DNA of 64,000 nucleotides from Gari tellinella (taxonomy: Eukaryota; Mollusca; Bivalvia; Cardiida; Psammobiidae): contig OV277874.1 of the NCBI GenBank assembly GCA_922989275.2, positions 15,922,154 through 15,986,153 of the forward strand, in the 5' to 3' direction. The position numbers and the translations under genes were made by a program. Under the pieces are notes generated by a model. It was given only the letters and a program-made list of their open reading frames with translations, did not search any database and had not been told where the DNA came from. This document shows, piece after piece, positions 44,377-54,064 of the stretch; the first letter of the stretch is position 1, and each line of letters begins with the position of its first letter.

Positions 44377-44944
44377 GTAAGTAAACCCTTCATTTGCTTA
44401 CTATTTTGAATTGGTTAAAATATACAAAAAATTAAAAAAAATGTATTCTAATTGACATAAAGCGTATTCGACTGGCAAAAATTTAGCTATTCCATCAATT
44501 GAGATTACATCACGAAACAGAATTGACCAATCAAAAAATTGTTTATGGATTGTGTTTGGCGTCTATTGCTCAACGAACTCATCAAGGGTTTACAACCGAT
44601 ATTTTTCGTACTCCACAACGTGTCGGACCATGACGTCACACTACCAGTCGAACAAAATATGTGCTCCACGAGATTTGGTTGCTCCACGAAAATTTGCCAG
44701 TCGAAAACGCCTATTGTGTAATCCTTTAAATACAGTCAAACTCGATTATTCGAACTCGCGTTAGTTCGAACATATTTCCATTTCCCAAAGTTAAACGAGG
44801 CTTTTAACTTTGATATCCATGTATACTCGACATAAGCGAGATCGGCTTATCAAAATTCAACTGCTGAAATACTTGTACGATCGATTTCAGTGAATTTGAA
44901 GAACAAAGTTTCGACTGTATCCCAATTGGCCCCCTATGACTTAT

Positions 44945-45020
44945 TCGAGGGCTTGGTGCAAAACTATTGTAAATCCTTCACAATTGGGAAGGAGTTACAA
45001 TAGTTTTGCACCAAGCCCTC
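44945..45020. mobile_element. Small palindromic MITE in intron 2 (copy 2 only)
   Basis: CGAGGGCTTGGTGCAAAACT and AGTTTTGCACCAAGCCCTCG are perfect arms. Copy 1 (about 10518) lacks it. ATTA-like flanks suggest a TA or TTA target. Confidence 0.85.
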
Positions 45021-45084
45021 GTATTACAGTGTGAGAATAATCTAAGTGGGAAACAGATTGGACCCATCTGTTGTGCAAAACATT

Positions 45085-45275
45085 GTTATTTCCCGTTTAA
45101 ACGCAATAAACGCAATAAAACGTAGAAAAGTGCAATATTTCGTCATATCTGACAATTCACGTTTATCGTAGTGGCAAACAGTTTGGAGCCTGATCAGACG
45201 CCGGGTTATCAAAGGAAATAAACGTTTTTAAACGCGTTTATTTAGAAAGAATACATTTTTCCCCAATGGACTCGG
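45085..45275. mobile_element. MITE family A, damaged
   Basis: Has GTTTGGAGCCTGATCAGACG followed directly by ATCAAAGGAAATAAACG: the second hairpin arm present in copy 1 (10712-10738) is deleted. Confidence 0.7.
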
Positions 45276-45496
45276 TATTCCACACTCTTATAAAAGGCGC
45301 GGTACAACATGCATAACAAAATACAGTAAAACAATTATATTACGACCGCTAAGACAACTACAAATGCATTAAACAACAGACTGGTGGCAGCTTAAAATAA
45401 GGTGAAAGAAAACCAGAAAGATCCTAGAACTTTAAACAGGCACCTGCCTTAGACACGGTATAATTACATTAATTTAGTGGTCGTAATATTAGATAG

Positions 45497-45659
45497 AGGA
45501 TAACTGTTTTTTTCAGTGTAAGATCGAAATTTAATCCATTGAGTGAACATCAGACGTTATATTTTCACGAGTGGCGAAGCCACGAGTGAAAATATAACAG
45601 TCTGATGTTCACGAAATGGATTAAATTCGATCTTACACTGAAAAAACACAGTTATTCTA
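45497..45659. mobile_element. Foldback element with GGCGAAGCC centre
   Basis: Arms GGATAACTGTTTTTTTCAGT and ACTGAAAAAACACAGTTATT, continuing through GAACATCAGACGTTATATTT and its complement, meet at GTGGCGAAGCCAC. Copy 2 only. Confidence 0.85.
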
Positions 45660-46328
45660 TTTATTTATGCTTTTAAGCCACTTTTTAAACGAAATTGTTT
45701 AAAAATTGAAAGCGAACGTACATTATTTATCCCGTGTTGAGCCCCACGTTTTATGTCGAACACATGCGCGTGACAGTTGGCGGTATAATGACGCCATCCG
45801 AATGACTTCGTTGCTCCCGAGTTTGGATTCGTGCTCTTCCGGTGAGTAGTTCGCGACAAATCGGACTGCCGGAATTTAACGATAAGACACGATTGATTAC
45901 GATTCTTGGGGAGCCCTACGGGGAAAATTCATAATAAAAGCGATTGGTGATAATCCACTGCAGTGGATTACCAAGTGATCATCCACTGCTATATCGTGGT
46001 AATCCACCGAAAAGCATAAATAAAAAGGGTTCACTATATAAATGATCGTACAGATAAAACAAAGCTTAGGAATATGTCATCAGGAATTGCTATGTTTCCT
46101 GTCAGGACCCAGGGTGCATGGTCTCAGTTTTCGGCTTGTTAGCCAATCAGAATTTAAGAATTTACTAAATAACATCCTTTGTACAAAGTCACAGTTGTAT
46201 TTCCTTATTTTATGTTTGTACACTATTGCAACAGTTACATATATGTTTAAACGAAATTCTGTAAAAAAAACAAAATAGTTTGGATCCAGATGAGACAAAT
46301 AGTAACTCGGTATCGCATTGGGCAAAAA
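45660..46328. other. Non-coding in intron 2 of copy 2
   Basis: Includes a small hairpin GATAATCCACTGCAGTGGAT (about 45950) that also occurs near 61920. The rest aligns with 11041-11306. Confidence 0.5.
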
Positions 46329-47575
46329 ACGATATAACACTTTGTTGATATGTTATAAATGTAAAACGATATGACACTTTGTTGATATGTTATTATGGTA
46401 AAACGATACGACACTTTATTGATATGTTATAAATGTAAACTGATATAACACTTTATTGATATGTTATAAACGTAAAACGATATAATACTTTGTTGATATG
46501 TTATAAATGTAAAAACGATATACCACTTTGTTGATATGTAATAAATGTAAAACGATATAACACTTTGTAATGTAAAACGATATACCACTTTGTTGATGTG
46601 TTTTAACTGTAAAACGATATAACACTTGATTGAAATGTTAAAACTGTAAAACGACAGAACACTTTATTGATATGTTATAATTGTAAAACGATATAACATT
46701 TTATTGATGTGTTTTAACTGTAAAACGATATAACACTTGATTGAAATGTTAAAACTGTAAAACGATATAACACTTTATTGATATGTTATAAATGTAAAAC
46801 GATAGAACACTTTATTGATATGTTATAACTGTAGAACGATAGAACACTTTATTGATATGTTATAACTGTATAACTATATAACACTTAATTTATGTGTTAT
46901 AACTGTAAAACGAGAAAACACTTTACTCATATGTTTTAAATGTGAAACGATAGAACAATTTATTGATATGTTATAACTGTAAAACGGTATTAAACTTTAT
47001 TGATATATTATAACTGTACAACGACATAACACTTTATTGATTTGTTATAACTGTCAAACGATATAACATTTTATTGATATGTTATAACTGTAATATGATA
47101 AAACACTTTATTGATATGTTATAAATGTAAAACAATATAGCTTTTTATTGATATGTTATAACTGTAAAACGATATAACACTTTATTGATATGTTATAACT
47201 GTAAAACAATACAAGATTTTATTAATACGTTATAAATGTATAACGATATGACACTTTATTGATATGTAATAAATGTAAAACGATATAACATTTTATTTAA
47301 ATTCTTGTGGAAATTCAACTGTGTGGTATTGTTCATTATGATTAACTTCTAAACTTTTTGATTTCACACACAAACATATTGAAAGCTTTACCTTTGGGAG
47401 CTTTCGCCTGTGTACTACAGGCTTTAAAGCCTGTAGTACACAGGCGAAAGCTCCCAAAGGTAAAGCTTTCAATATGTTTGTGTGTGAAATCAAAAAGTTT
47501 AGAAGTTAATCATAATGAACATTTTATTTATATGTTTTAACTGTAAAACGATATGACAGGTTTTTGATATGTAAT
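46329..47575 (+). repeat. 37-bp tandem satellite in intron 2, copy 2
   Basis: About 26 units plus a final one and a half units after an inserted palindrome (47330-47521). The downstream units share the variant TGTTATAACTGTAAAACG, not seen in copy 1, showing local homogenisation after duplication. Confidence 0.92.
47330..47521. repeat. Perfect 192-bp palindrome inside the satellite
   Basis: Every base from 47330 pairs with its mirror to 47521 around the centre 47425/47426 (GCTTTAAAGC), with no spacer. As a result the same peptide frame is open on both strands. The arms show no similarity to the 37-bp unit. Confidence 0.95.
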
Positions 47576-47630
47576 AAATGCAGATACATGTACATCTATT
47601 TCGAGAATTGTTTTCGACCAGAGATATTAC

Positions 47631-47876
47631 AGTGGTAAAAACGTTATTCTTTCCTATTTAAACGCAAACGGAACGCAAACGCAATACACTTAAATGTAGA
47701 AAATAACATCTTTTTCACAATTCTGAATATTGATATTAAGCAGAGTGGACAACAGTTTGGAGCCTGATCAGACGCCGGGTTACCCGGCGTTTGACATGGC
47801 TCCAAGCTGTTTGCACTGTAAATAGTAGTTTTAGCGTAAACGCGTTTATTGGGAAGTAATAACGTTTTCTCTGCTG
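47631..47876. mobile_element. MITE family A, complete, with empty site in copy 1
   Basis: Ends CAGTGGTAAAAACGTTATTC and AATAACGTTTTCTCTGCTG with TA on both sides. The centre is hairpin GCCTGATCAGACGCCGGG with complement. The copy 1 site (about 11888, GTTACAGAAATC) has a single TA. CAGT ends plus a TA target fit the pogo/Tigger branch of Tc1/mariner. Confidence 0.88.
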
Positions 47877-47941
47877 TACAGAAATCAATAACATCGCGTG
47901 GCAAAGAAAAATGAAGCAATTCTAACTTTTCACCCTCCTAG

Positions 47942-48195
47942 CATGTGATTCCTATGGCTCCACCTTCACCAGCCATCTTGGATACTACATTGAATTGAAT
48001 AACGACATGGATTATTACCTCACAGAAGCAGAATGCTTGCAGGCTTGTTTAGAGGCGACGGCATTTGAGTGTCGGACCATTGATAGGACAACTGACAGTG
48101 GATATTGCGCGATTTCCACGGCTACTGCTCTTACAGCTCCCGACAGATACAAGGTGGACTTAAAGGATATTCACTACCAGAGAAATTGTCAGTGA
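47942..48195 (+). CDS. Exon 3, copy 2: C-terminal PAN/Apple-like domain
   Basis: Acceptor CACCCTCCTAG ends at 47941, with the frame to TGA at 48193-48195. Six conserved cysteines sit in CDSYGSTF, LTEAECLQACLEAT, FECRTIDR, GYC and YQRNC. Loops differ clearly from copy 1 (IELNNDMDYY against IYDFNDDVDYS; DRYKVDLKD against DSYEESLTE), including charge reversals. Confidence 0.8.
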
Positions 48196-48239
48196 CCTTG
48201 CCATCAAACATATTGCATTGACTGGAACATAGGGGATCT

Positions 48240-48375
48240 GTCATGAGTTGATATTTAAGACAAGCTTATCTCAAACGAGTCTAGAATTGAAAGTGTATTA
48301 AGCGAGCCTTGGCGAGCTTAATACCTTTACTATTCTAGACGAGTTTGAGATGAATTTCTCTTAAACATCGACGAG
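48240..48375. mobile_element. Foldback element in the 3' UTR of copy 2
   Basis: Arms ATCTCAAACGAGTCTAGAAT and near complement meet at GCGAGCCTTGGCGAGC. The same core with different arms occurs at 61588-61745. Confidence 0.8.
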
Positions 48376-48554
48376 TGACAAATACTTTTTCTCACATAAC
48401 CAACGATTTTAAGCTATTTTTAAAGCAATATGCATTTTTTTGGAACCCAGGTGACGTCAAAACTCCTTTATAAATAGTGACATTATAGTGACGTCATCAA
48501 ATTGATCCCACACATGTTGGAGACAATGATATTCGTGATCGTTGTTCACTATAG

Positions 48555-48860
48555 AAAACAGAGGTAGTTATACCTCTAAATACCGGAATTCTCTCTAAAG
48601 CGGTCAAAAGCTTTGGTCCCGTTTCCAACCCTTCTTTATTAAAACACATTATATCATAAATATGCCTTTTTACGCCTTTTATTTATTTCTTCACTGAAGA
48701 AAGTACATTCATGAATATGTGTCATCAGAACTTTTTTATATTTTCTAGCAGATGATAGATTAAAGCAGATTGAAAGTAAAGCAGAATGCGCCTTCAGGCG
48801 CATTCTGCCTTAATTTCAATCTGTTTTTAAGTGATCTGCTATATTCCATACTATATTCGT
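48555..48860. mobile_element. Composite MITE H/B in the 3' UTR of copy 2
   Basis: CCTCTAAATACCGGAATTCT, GATCCCGTTTCC-like text (GGTCCCGTTTCCAACCC) and the B hairpin GATTGAAAGTAAAGCAGAAT. The right H end is missing. Confidence 0.65.
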
Positions 48861-49124
48861 ATCTGTAAAAATGCTGTTTCTATAAACAGGCAAAGATCTG
48901 TAAGACAGACTGGATATATATATATTTAAAGGAAAGAAACTCAGAACGAGTAAAGTGAGTAAAAAAAGTTGAAGACATTCATTGGTTTTTTTAAGCTTTT
49001 ATTTCCCAACGCGTTTCGTTTAATACTCATCAGGGGAATCATTGATTCAGGTCGAGAGTTATCGGCATTGTCGTCATCCGTTTTCGGCCGGTTTGGTCGC
49101 TCATATATGTATGTGAGCCGTCCC
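48861..49124. other. Remnant of gene 3' UTR plus an insertion
   Basis: 48865-48925 (AATGCTGTTTCTATAAACAG) matches the copy 1 3' UTR at 12244-12300. 48940-49110 is copy 2-only, with GAGAGTTATCGGCATTGTCG; no element assigned. Confidence 0.5.
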
Positions 49125-49610
49125 ATCACAAAACCTGCCTTATTGCAATTGCAACATTGTACATAACAAGCACCGTTGTCATCCAAACCTCTGTATCTGA
49201 GTTTGGTCAAGGTAGCCAACTACATTATATTATAAAGCCATATGAAATGCTTTAGATGAATGTGTGTAGTCTTAACCCATTACCCCATAAATACACCTTT
49301 TTACAAGTTTAATTTATTCCTCCACTAAAGGAAATAGTTCCAATTTATACAGTAAGGAATATGTAGCGAAAGAAATATTTTCTATATTCTATCAGATGAT
49401 AGCTTAAAGCAGGCTAAAAGTAAAGCAGAATGTGCCAAGAGGCACATTCTGCTTTACTTTCAATCTGCTTTAAGGAGTCACCTGTTTTCAAAACTAAAAA
49501 CATGCTATGGGGTAATGGGTTAAAGTGTAGATCTTGATCTACACTTTGGAATGCAATAAGTCAGGTTTTGTGATGACATCGCTCATATGTTTATAACACA
49601 GATGGAAAAA
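49125..49610. mobile_element. MITE family K with nested TTAA-flanked family B (49272-49523)
   Basis: Outer ends CACAAAACCTGCCTTATTGC and CAATAAGTCAGGTTTTGTG. The inner element has TTAA at 49272-49275 and 49520-49523, ends CCCATTACCCCATAAAT and GGGGTAATGGG, and a B hairpin. Copy 1 (about 12465) lacks the inner element. Confidence 0.8.
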
Positions 49611-50371
49611 TATAGCTAGATTCTATAGTTCTATTTGCGTATCCAATAGATTTTATTAACATGAACGTTTCGGTCGTACGTTGAAAAACCCTCGGAGGAC
49701 CGAAACTGTCAAGGTAAATAAAATGTATTGGATATGGGAATAGAACTTTCAAATAATTGATGCATTGCTATTTTGTTTAATTTCTTTCGGAAAACAAAAC
49801 TAGGATCGCGAATGTCTGATAAGGTCTTTTTAGTGGGAGAAAACACTCCTGAAAGACATCACCCGGTCATGTTATATGAATGCAATATGTATGCTGAAGA
49901 AATATTTTGCACAGTATAATAAAGTTTTGTTTTCATCATATGTGTCTGATCTGTATGCCATCACATGTTATTTGTGCCCTGTCTGTCTGTGTATTTGTCT
50001 TTGTGTTTGCCTCCTTTGCAATTACGTTTTGAACCTTCACCAACTCACACTCCATATATGGCGCATGTGTTTAAATTATAAAGATGTTTATGAATATGTA
50101 GGTTTTAAACATGTCGGTTCAAAGATCAAGATCAGAGATTTCAATATATCAAATAATTGAAATGGCAATCTCACCGCCTTCGAAAAATGCTTCATATTTG
50201 GAAAACGAATTGCACCGGTTCAGTCGCCAGTGATCAAGTGAACAGACCAGTTCACGAAACTGTCTGGGTAAATATACCTTTCTAGCAGTGTCAAAAAGAA
50301 CTTAAACAATGAAATGCATAGCGTATGTGTAGCCTGCATACAAGTTATATGAGTGTGGGCCATACCATGAC

Positions 50372-50600
50372 AAAACCTGCCTTATTGCATTGCAACATTG
50401 TACAGACCAAGCATTGTTGTCACCCCAGGCTCTGTATCTGAGTTTAGTCTACACTTCCAAAAACCGTATATAGTACAGCTACATAAAATACTTTAGATGT
50501 ATGTATGTGGTCAAACAGTGTAGATTTATATCAGCCGACTGGCCTTGATCTACACTGTTTACAATGCAATGAGGCAGGTTTTTCATGGCACGGTTCATAT
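50372..50600. mobile_element. MITE family K
   Basis: CATGACAAAACCTGCCTTAT and AATGAGGCAGGTTTTTCATG ends, with internal CAAACAGTGTAGATTT. Counterpart of 13136-13365. Confidence 0.7.
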
Positions 50601-51075
50601 GTAGGTTTTTGACAAGTCGGGTCAAAGGTAAATGTCACAGAGGTCAATAAGTCAAATGTTTAATACGGCAATAATATTTGACCCTCACGTGATAGGGACT
50701 TTATATTTGGTATACATATTGCTCCAAAAAAGAGGACTTCGAAGTATATATATTGTAGGCATGTCTATCTTAAGGTCAATGTCACAGAGTCAAATATTTG
50801 AAATGACAATAACCTTCTAACCTCAAGTGAAAATGATTTCACGTGTGGTAACTGTATTTTGCTCTAATTAAGAGAAATATACCGGTATATATACATCGTA
50901 CACTGTTTGGTTCAAACAATCGTACTCTTTACAATTACACTTTGTGAATAACGAGCATAGCCGTCGCTAGAATTGATTGATTTGGGTTTTACGGCACTGC
51001 GACACAATGCTGGCGTTAAAGTATGTAATGAATGCATGAATTACATTTTTAGATGTCTTACCACCCTACCGTCCT

Positions 51076-51317
51076 GGGGCCCGTTTCATAAAACTTCGTA
51101 CGACAAATGCTGTCGTAAGTCAGATTATAATAGTCTCAATTATTATTTATTTAACCATTTAATCCTGTCTTGTGACATCTTTTTGGAATCGTCTTGAAAA
51201 GACGATTCCAAAGAGATGTCACAAGACATGATTAGATAGAGAAATCAGAAATTAAATGTATTTAAAGTTTTGACTTACGATCGTTTTTGTCGTACGAAAT
51301 TTTATGAAACGGGCCCA
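51076..51317. mobile_element. MITE family L
   Basis: GGGGCCCGTTTCATAAAACT and TTTTATGAAACGGGCCCAGG ends with hairpin GGAATCGTCTTGAAAAGACG. Counterpart of 13831-14073. Confidence 0.82.
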
Positions 51318-51488
51318 GGGTGGTGAGTGTATTCTATCATCCTCCCATCCTACTCTGGGTGTTGCTAGGGTTCAATGTCAAATCTTACATGTATATTCAT
51401 AATAATGAATCATTTGTCACCTGTCATGCTACGCTTATAAATTATTAAGTCTGTAGTAACATTGACAATATATAGAATGTCTGAATAT

Positions 51489-51843
51489 ACAGCTGAACCC
51501 CTCAAAACCGGACATGTGTGGGGACAACATAAATTTCCAGTTTAGAGGAATTTCCAGTTAAGAGGGGTTTAAACCATTACCCCATAGCTTGTATCAAGTA
51601 TGGAAAATAACTGACCACTTAAACCCAGAGCGTTTTAAGCTATCATGTACTAGAGTATAGATTTTTTTTTTCTGATGATACATATTCATGAATGTATTTT
51701 CGTCTGTATGGGAATAAATCTAAGGCGTATAAAGGCGTATTTATGATATAATGGGTTCAAATAAAGACAGGTTGGACACGGGACCAAAGTTGTTGTCCGG
51801 TTTAGAGAGAATTCCGGTATTAAGGGGTTCAAGTTTTGAGAGA
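51489..51843. mobile_element. Composite MITE H/B
   Basis: CAGCTGAACCCCTCAAAACC to TTAAGGGGTTCAAG with a reduced B core. Counterpart of 14270-14605. Confidence 0.65.
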
Positions 51844-52039
51844 TTCCAATGTACACTTTGTAAGAAACGAGCATAGTCGCCGCTAGAGTTGATTGATTTG
51901 GATTTACGGCACTGCGACACAATACTTGCCATAAAGTATGTAATGAATGCATGGGTCAGTTTTTGTGGAGTCTTACCACTGTGCCATCTAGGGTGGTGTG
52001 TGTATTCTATCCTCCCATCCTAATCGGGGTGTTGCTAGG

Positions 52040-52203
52040 CAGAGCTCCAGATAAGAGGGAGAAAACTGAACATTTGGCATTTTCTCATTTGTATCAGCAC
52101 AAATCCTATCTTCGAGACGATTCTAATGAGTAGTGACAACATATGGTTTAAAGCAGAAATAAAGATTTTAGTTTTTTAAATACTCCCCTTATCTGGAACT
52201 CTG
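52040..52203. mobile_element. hAT-like MITE, family C
   Basis: CAGAGCTCCAGATAAGAGGG and CTTATCTGGAACTCTG flanked by GTTGCTAGG on both sides. The left hairpin arm is deleted compared with 14818-15008. Confidence 0.8.
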
Positions 52204-53299
52204 GTTGCTAGGGTTGAATATCCAATCTTACATGTATAATCATTATGTTATTATGTAATCATGTTTATAATTTGAATGCTTTTGTTTACTTATAATTCAA
52301 ATGTTTTAAATATGTGTTGTTCTATATTTAGAAAAAATAGAAGTCCTTAGAATTTTCTAGAAAATCATGGAATAGTAGAGAATATGAATTAATAGTATGG
52401 AAGTATGTAGATTGTTCTAGAAGTTTATATTCACTGGTTAACAAGTTGAATCACATGATCTTATTGTGTTGACGAAAATCCCCTGAAAGCCTATATTTAG
52501 TAAGTTTATGGTAAACAACTTCAAGAAATGCTATGACTGTTCAATACCTTTCCAGAATTGTCAGTGTGTGTATATATATACACTCAACAAAATTTCTAAT
52601 TGGTCACCTACGTTAGTCGGGAATTTTCAGCAACAAGTAATAACTCTTTCCTGATTCCAATTGTATTTGATTGCTACATGTTCAAATAATGCATGTACGA
52701 GAGTTCACGAGATCACAAGCAGTAATTATCAATTTATGATGAACTTTTTTTCGACAATTAGAAAAAAACACAAACATTTTCTGCAATCCAATATATGTTA
52801 GTAGCGTGTATGTCCCCCCAAAACACCAATAATGGCCAAGTGCGTAGCGCCCATTACGCACAATACGCACGTGCGTATAAAAAATTCTCAAAAAAATTCT
52901 CAAAAAAAAAAAAAAAAACCAAGAAAAAAAACTTGACCGTCAATGTTTAAGCTAGTCACCATGCTTCTCTTCACTGAAACTAAATCGTATCCGACCATTC
53001 AAACATTTGTTTTGTAGATCGATTATCATTGTGCGTATTGTAGATCTACTACTAGAATCTATATCTATTCAGATCAATTAGATAAGTGTCTAGTCCGGGT
53101 CCACGTACTAGCAACAGGAAAAGTGTGAAAACATAGACCTGTATGTCTAATAATGGTAGCATGGCTACTGGCTACACGTGCAGGTCCGTAGGAACAGGGG
53201 GACACACCCCTAATAATTTTGCCAATTTTAGTAAAAAGACCTAGATCGTTACATAGCTTTCTGTGAGTATTTTACCTGTTTTGAAAGTAAGAAACGCCC

Positions 53300-53870
53300 T
53301 CAGAACGCACCAGAGACCCTCTAAGAAAAACATCTCGCGGGAGCATACCCCGATTCACACTACTGTATAGTAAGAATACGCACACTAATATGAGTAAGTA
53401 GGGATATTGGTAGGGTTTTATAATTTATGACTGGAAAAACATCATATTGAACAAGATATTATCCTAGATTAAAGAGTAATATATGTTTTCAGTCGAATTT
53501 TGATAGAGATTTATATCACTAATATACATAATGTTTTGAACCGTCCCCAGAACGCATCAGTGACCATCTAGGAATAAAAAGTACCGACCGGGAGATCATG
53601 ATTCCGCGCCCCTCTCGTAATAGTGAATACACTTATCGTAGTGGATACGGTAGTAGAGTAGGGGGTAGAGATTAATGATTGGAAGGCAACCTGTCAAAAG
53701 TATGTTAAAAAAGTCGTAGATAAAATATTTAATGCCATCTTTGAGGTGCATTGTTTACATAGATTTATGTTTGTATTATACCTATTTGGAATGCGAGATA
53801 CGCCTTCAGAACGCACCAGAAACCATCGAGGAATAAACAAAAAATCCCAGGTCCGTAGAATGCCTCCGGA
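53300..53870 (+). repeat. Diverged ~250-bp repeat, three units
   Basis: CAGAACGCACCAGAGACC, CAGAACGCATCAGTGACC and CAGAACGCACCAGAAACC at 53301, 53548 and 53807 are each followed by a CT(A/C)(A/G)GAATAAA-like phrase and a GC-richer tail. Confidence 0.7.
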
Positions 53871-54064
53871 CCCACCTAGTAAGAGTGTACACAAATTGAC
53901 CTGTGACAAATACGCCGAATAACCAAGACAGGGGTCTCTGTTGCAACTCCTCTCAAAAAGATGGCCGTCAATTCTAGTTATAAAACAGAGGGCTCGGGAT
54001 TGAGAAAAAACACCGATTTCAACGATGACGACTAGCCCTAGCTTCAAAACGTGAAGCTCCCTAA

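Larger units (their letters stand above)
38923..48195 (+). other. Gene locus, copy 2: secreted PAN-EGF-PAN protein
   Basis: Exons 38923-39224, 44238-44376 and 47942-48195, with introns of 5013 and 3565 bp, much longer than in copy 1 because of transposon insertions. All three exons keep frame, splice sites and every cysteine, so the gene is potentially functional. The 3' UTR is split by insertions from 48240 to 48860 and the AATAAA of copy 1 is not conserved. The paralog relation to 8279-12301 is clear from sequence and position. Confidence 0.7.

Noticed and set aside
47293..47540. Identical open frames of 60-66 codons on both strands
   Set aside because: A consequence of the perfect palindrome at 47330-47521, not evidence of a gene.
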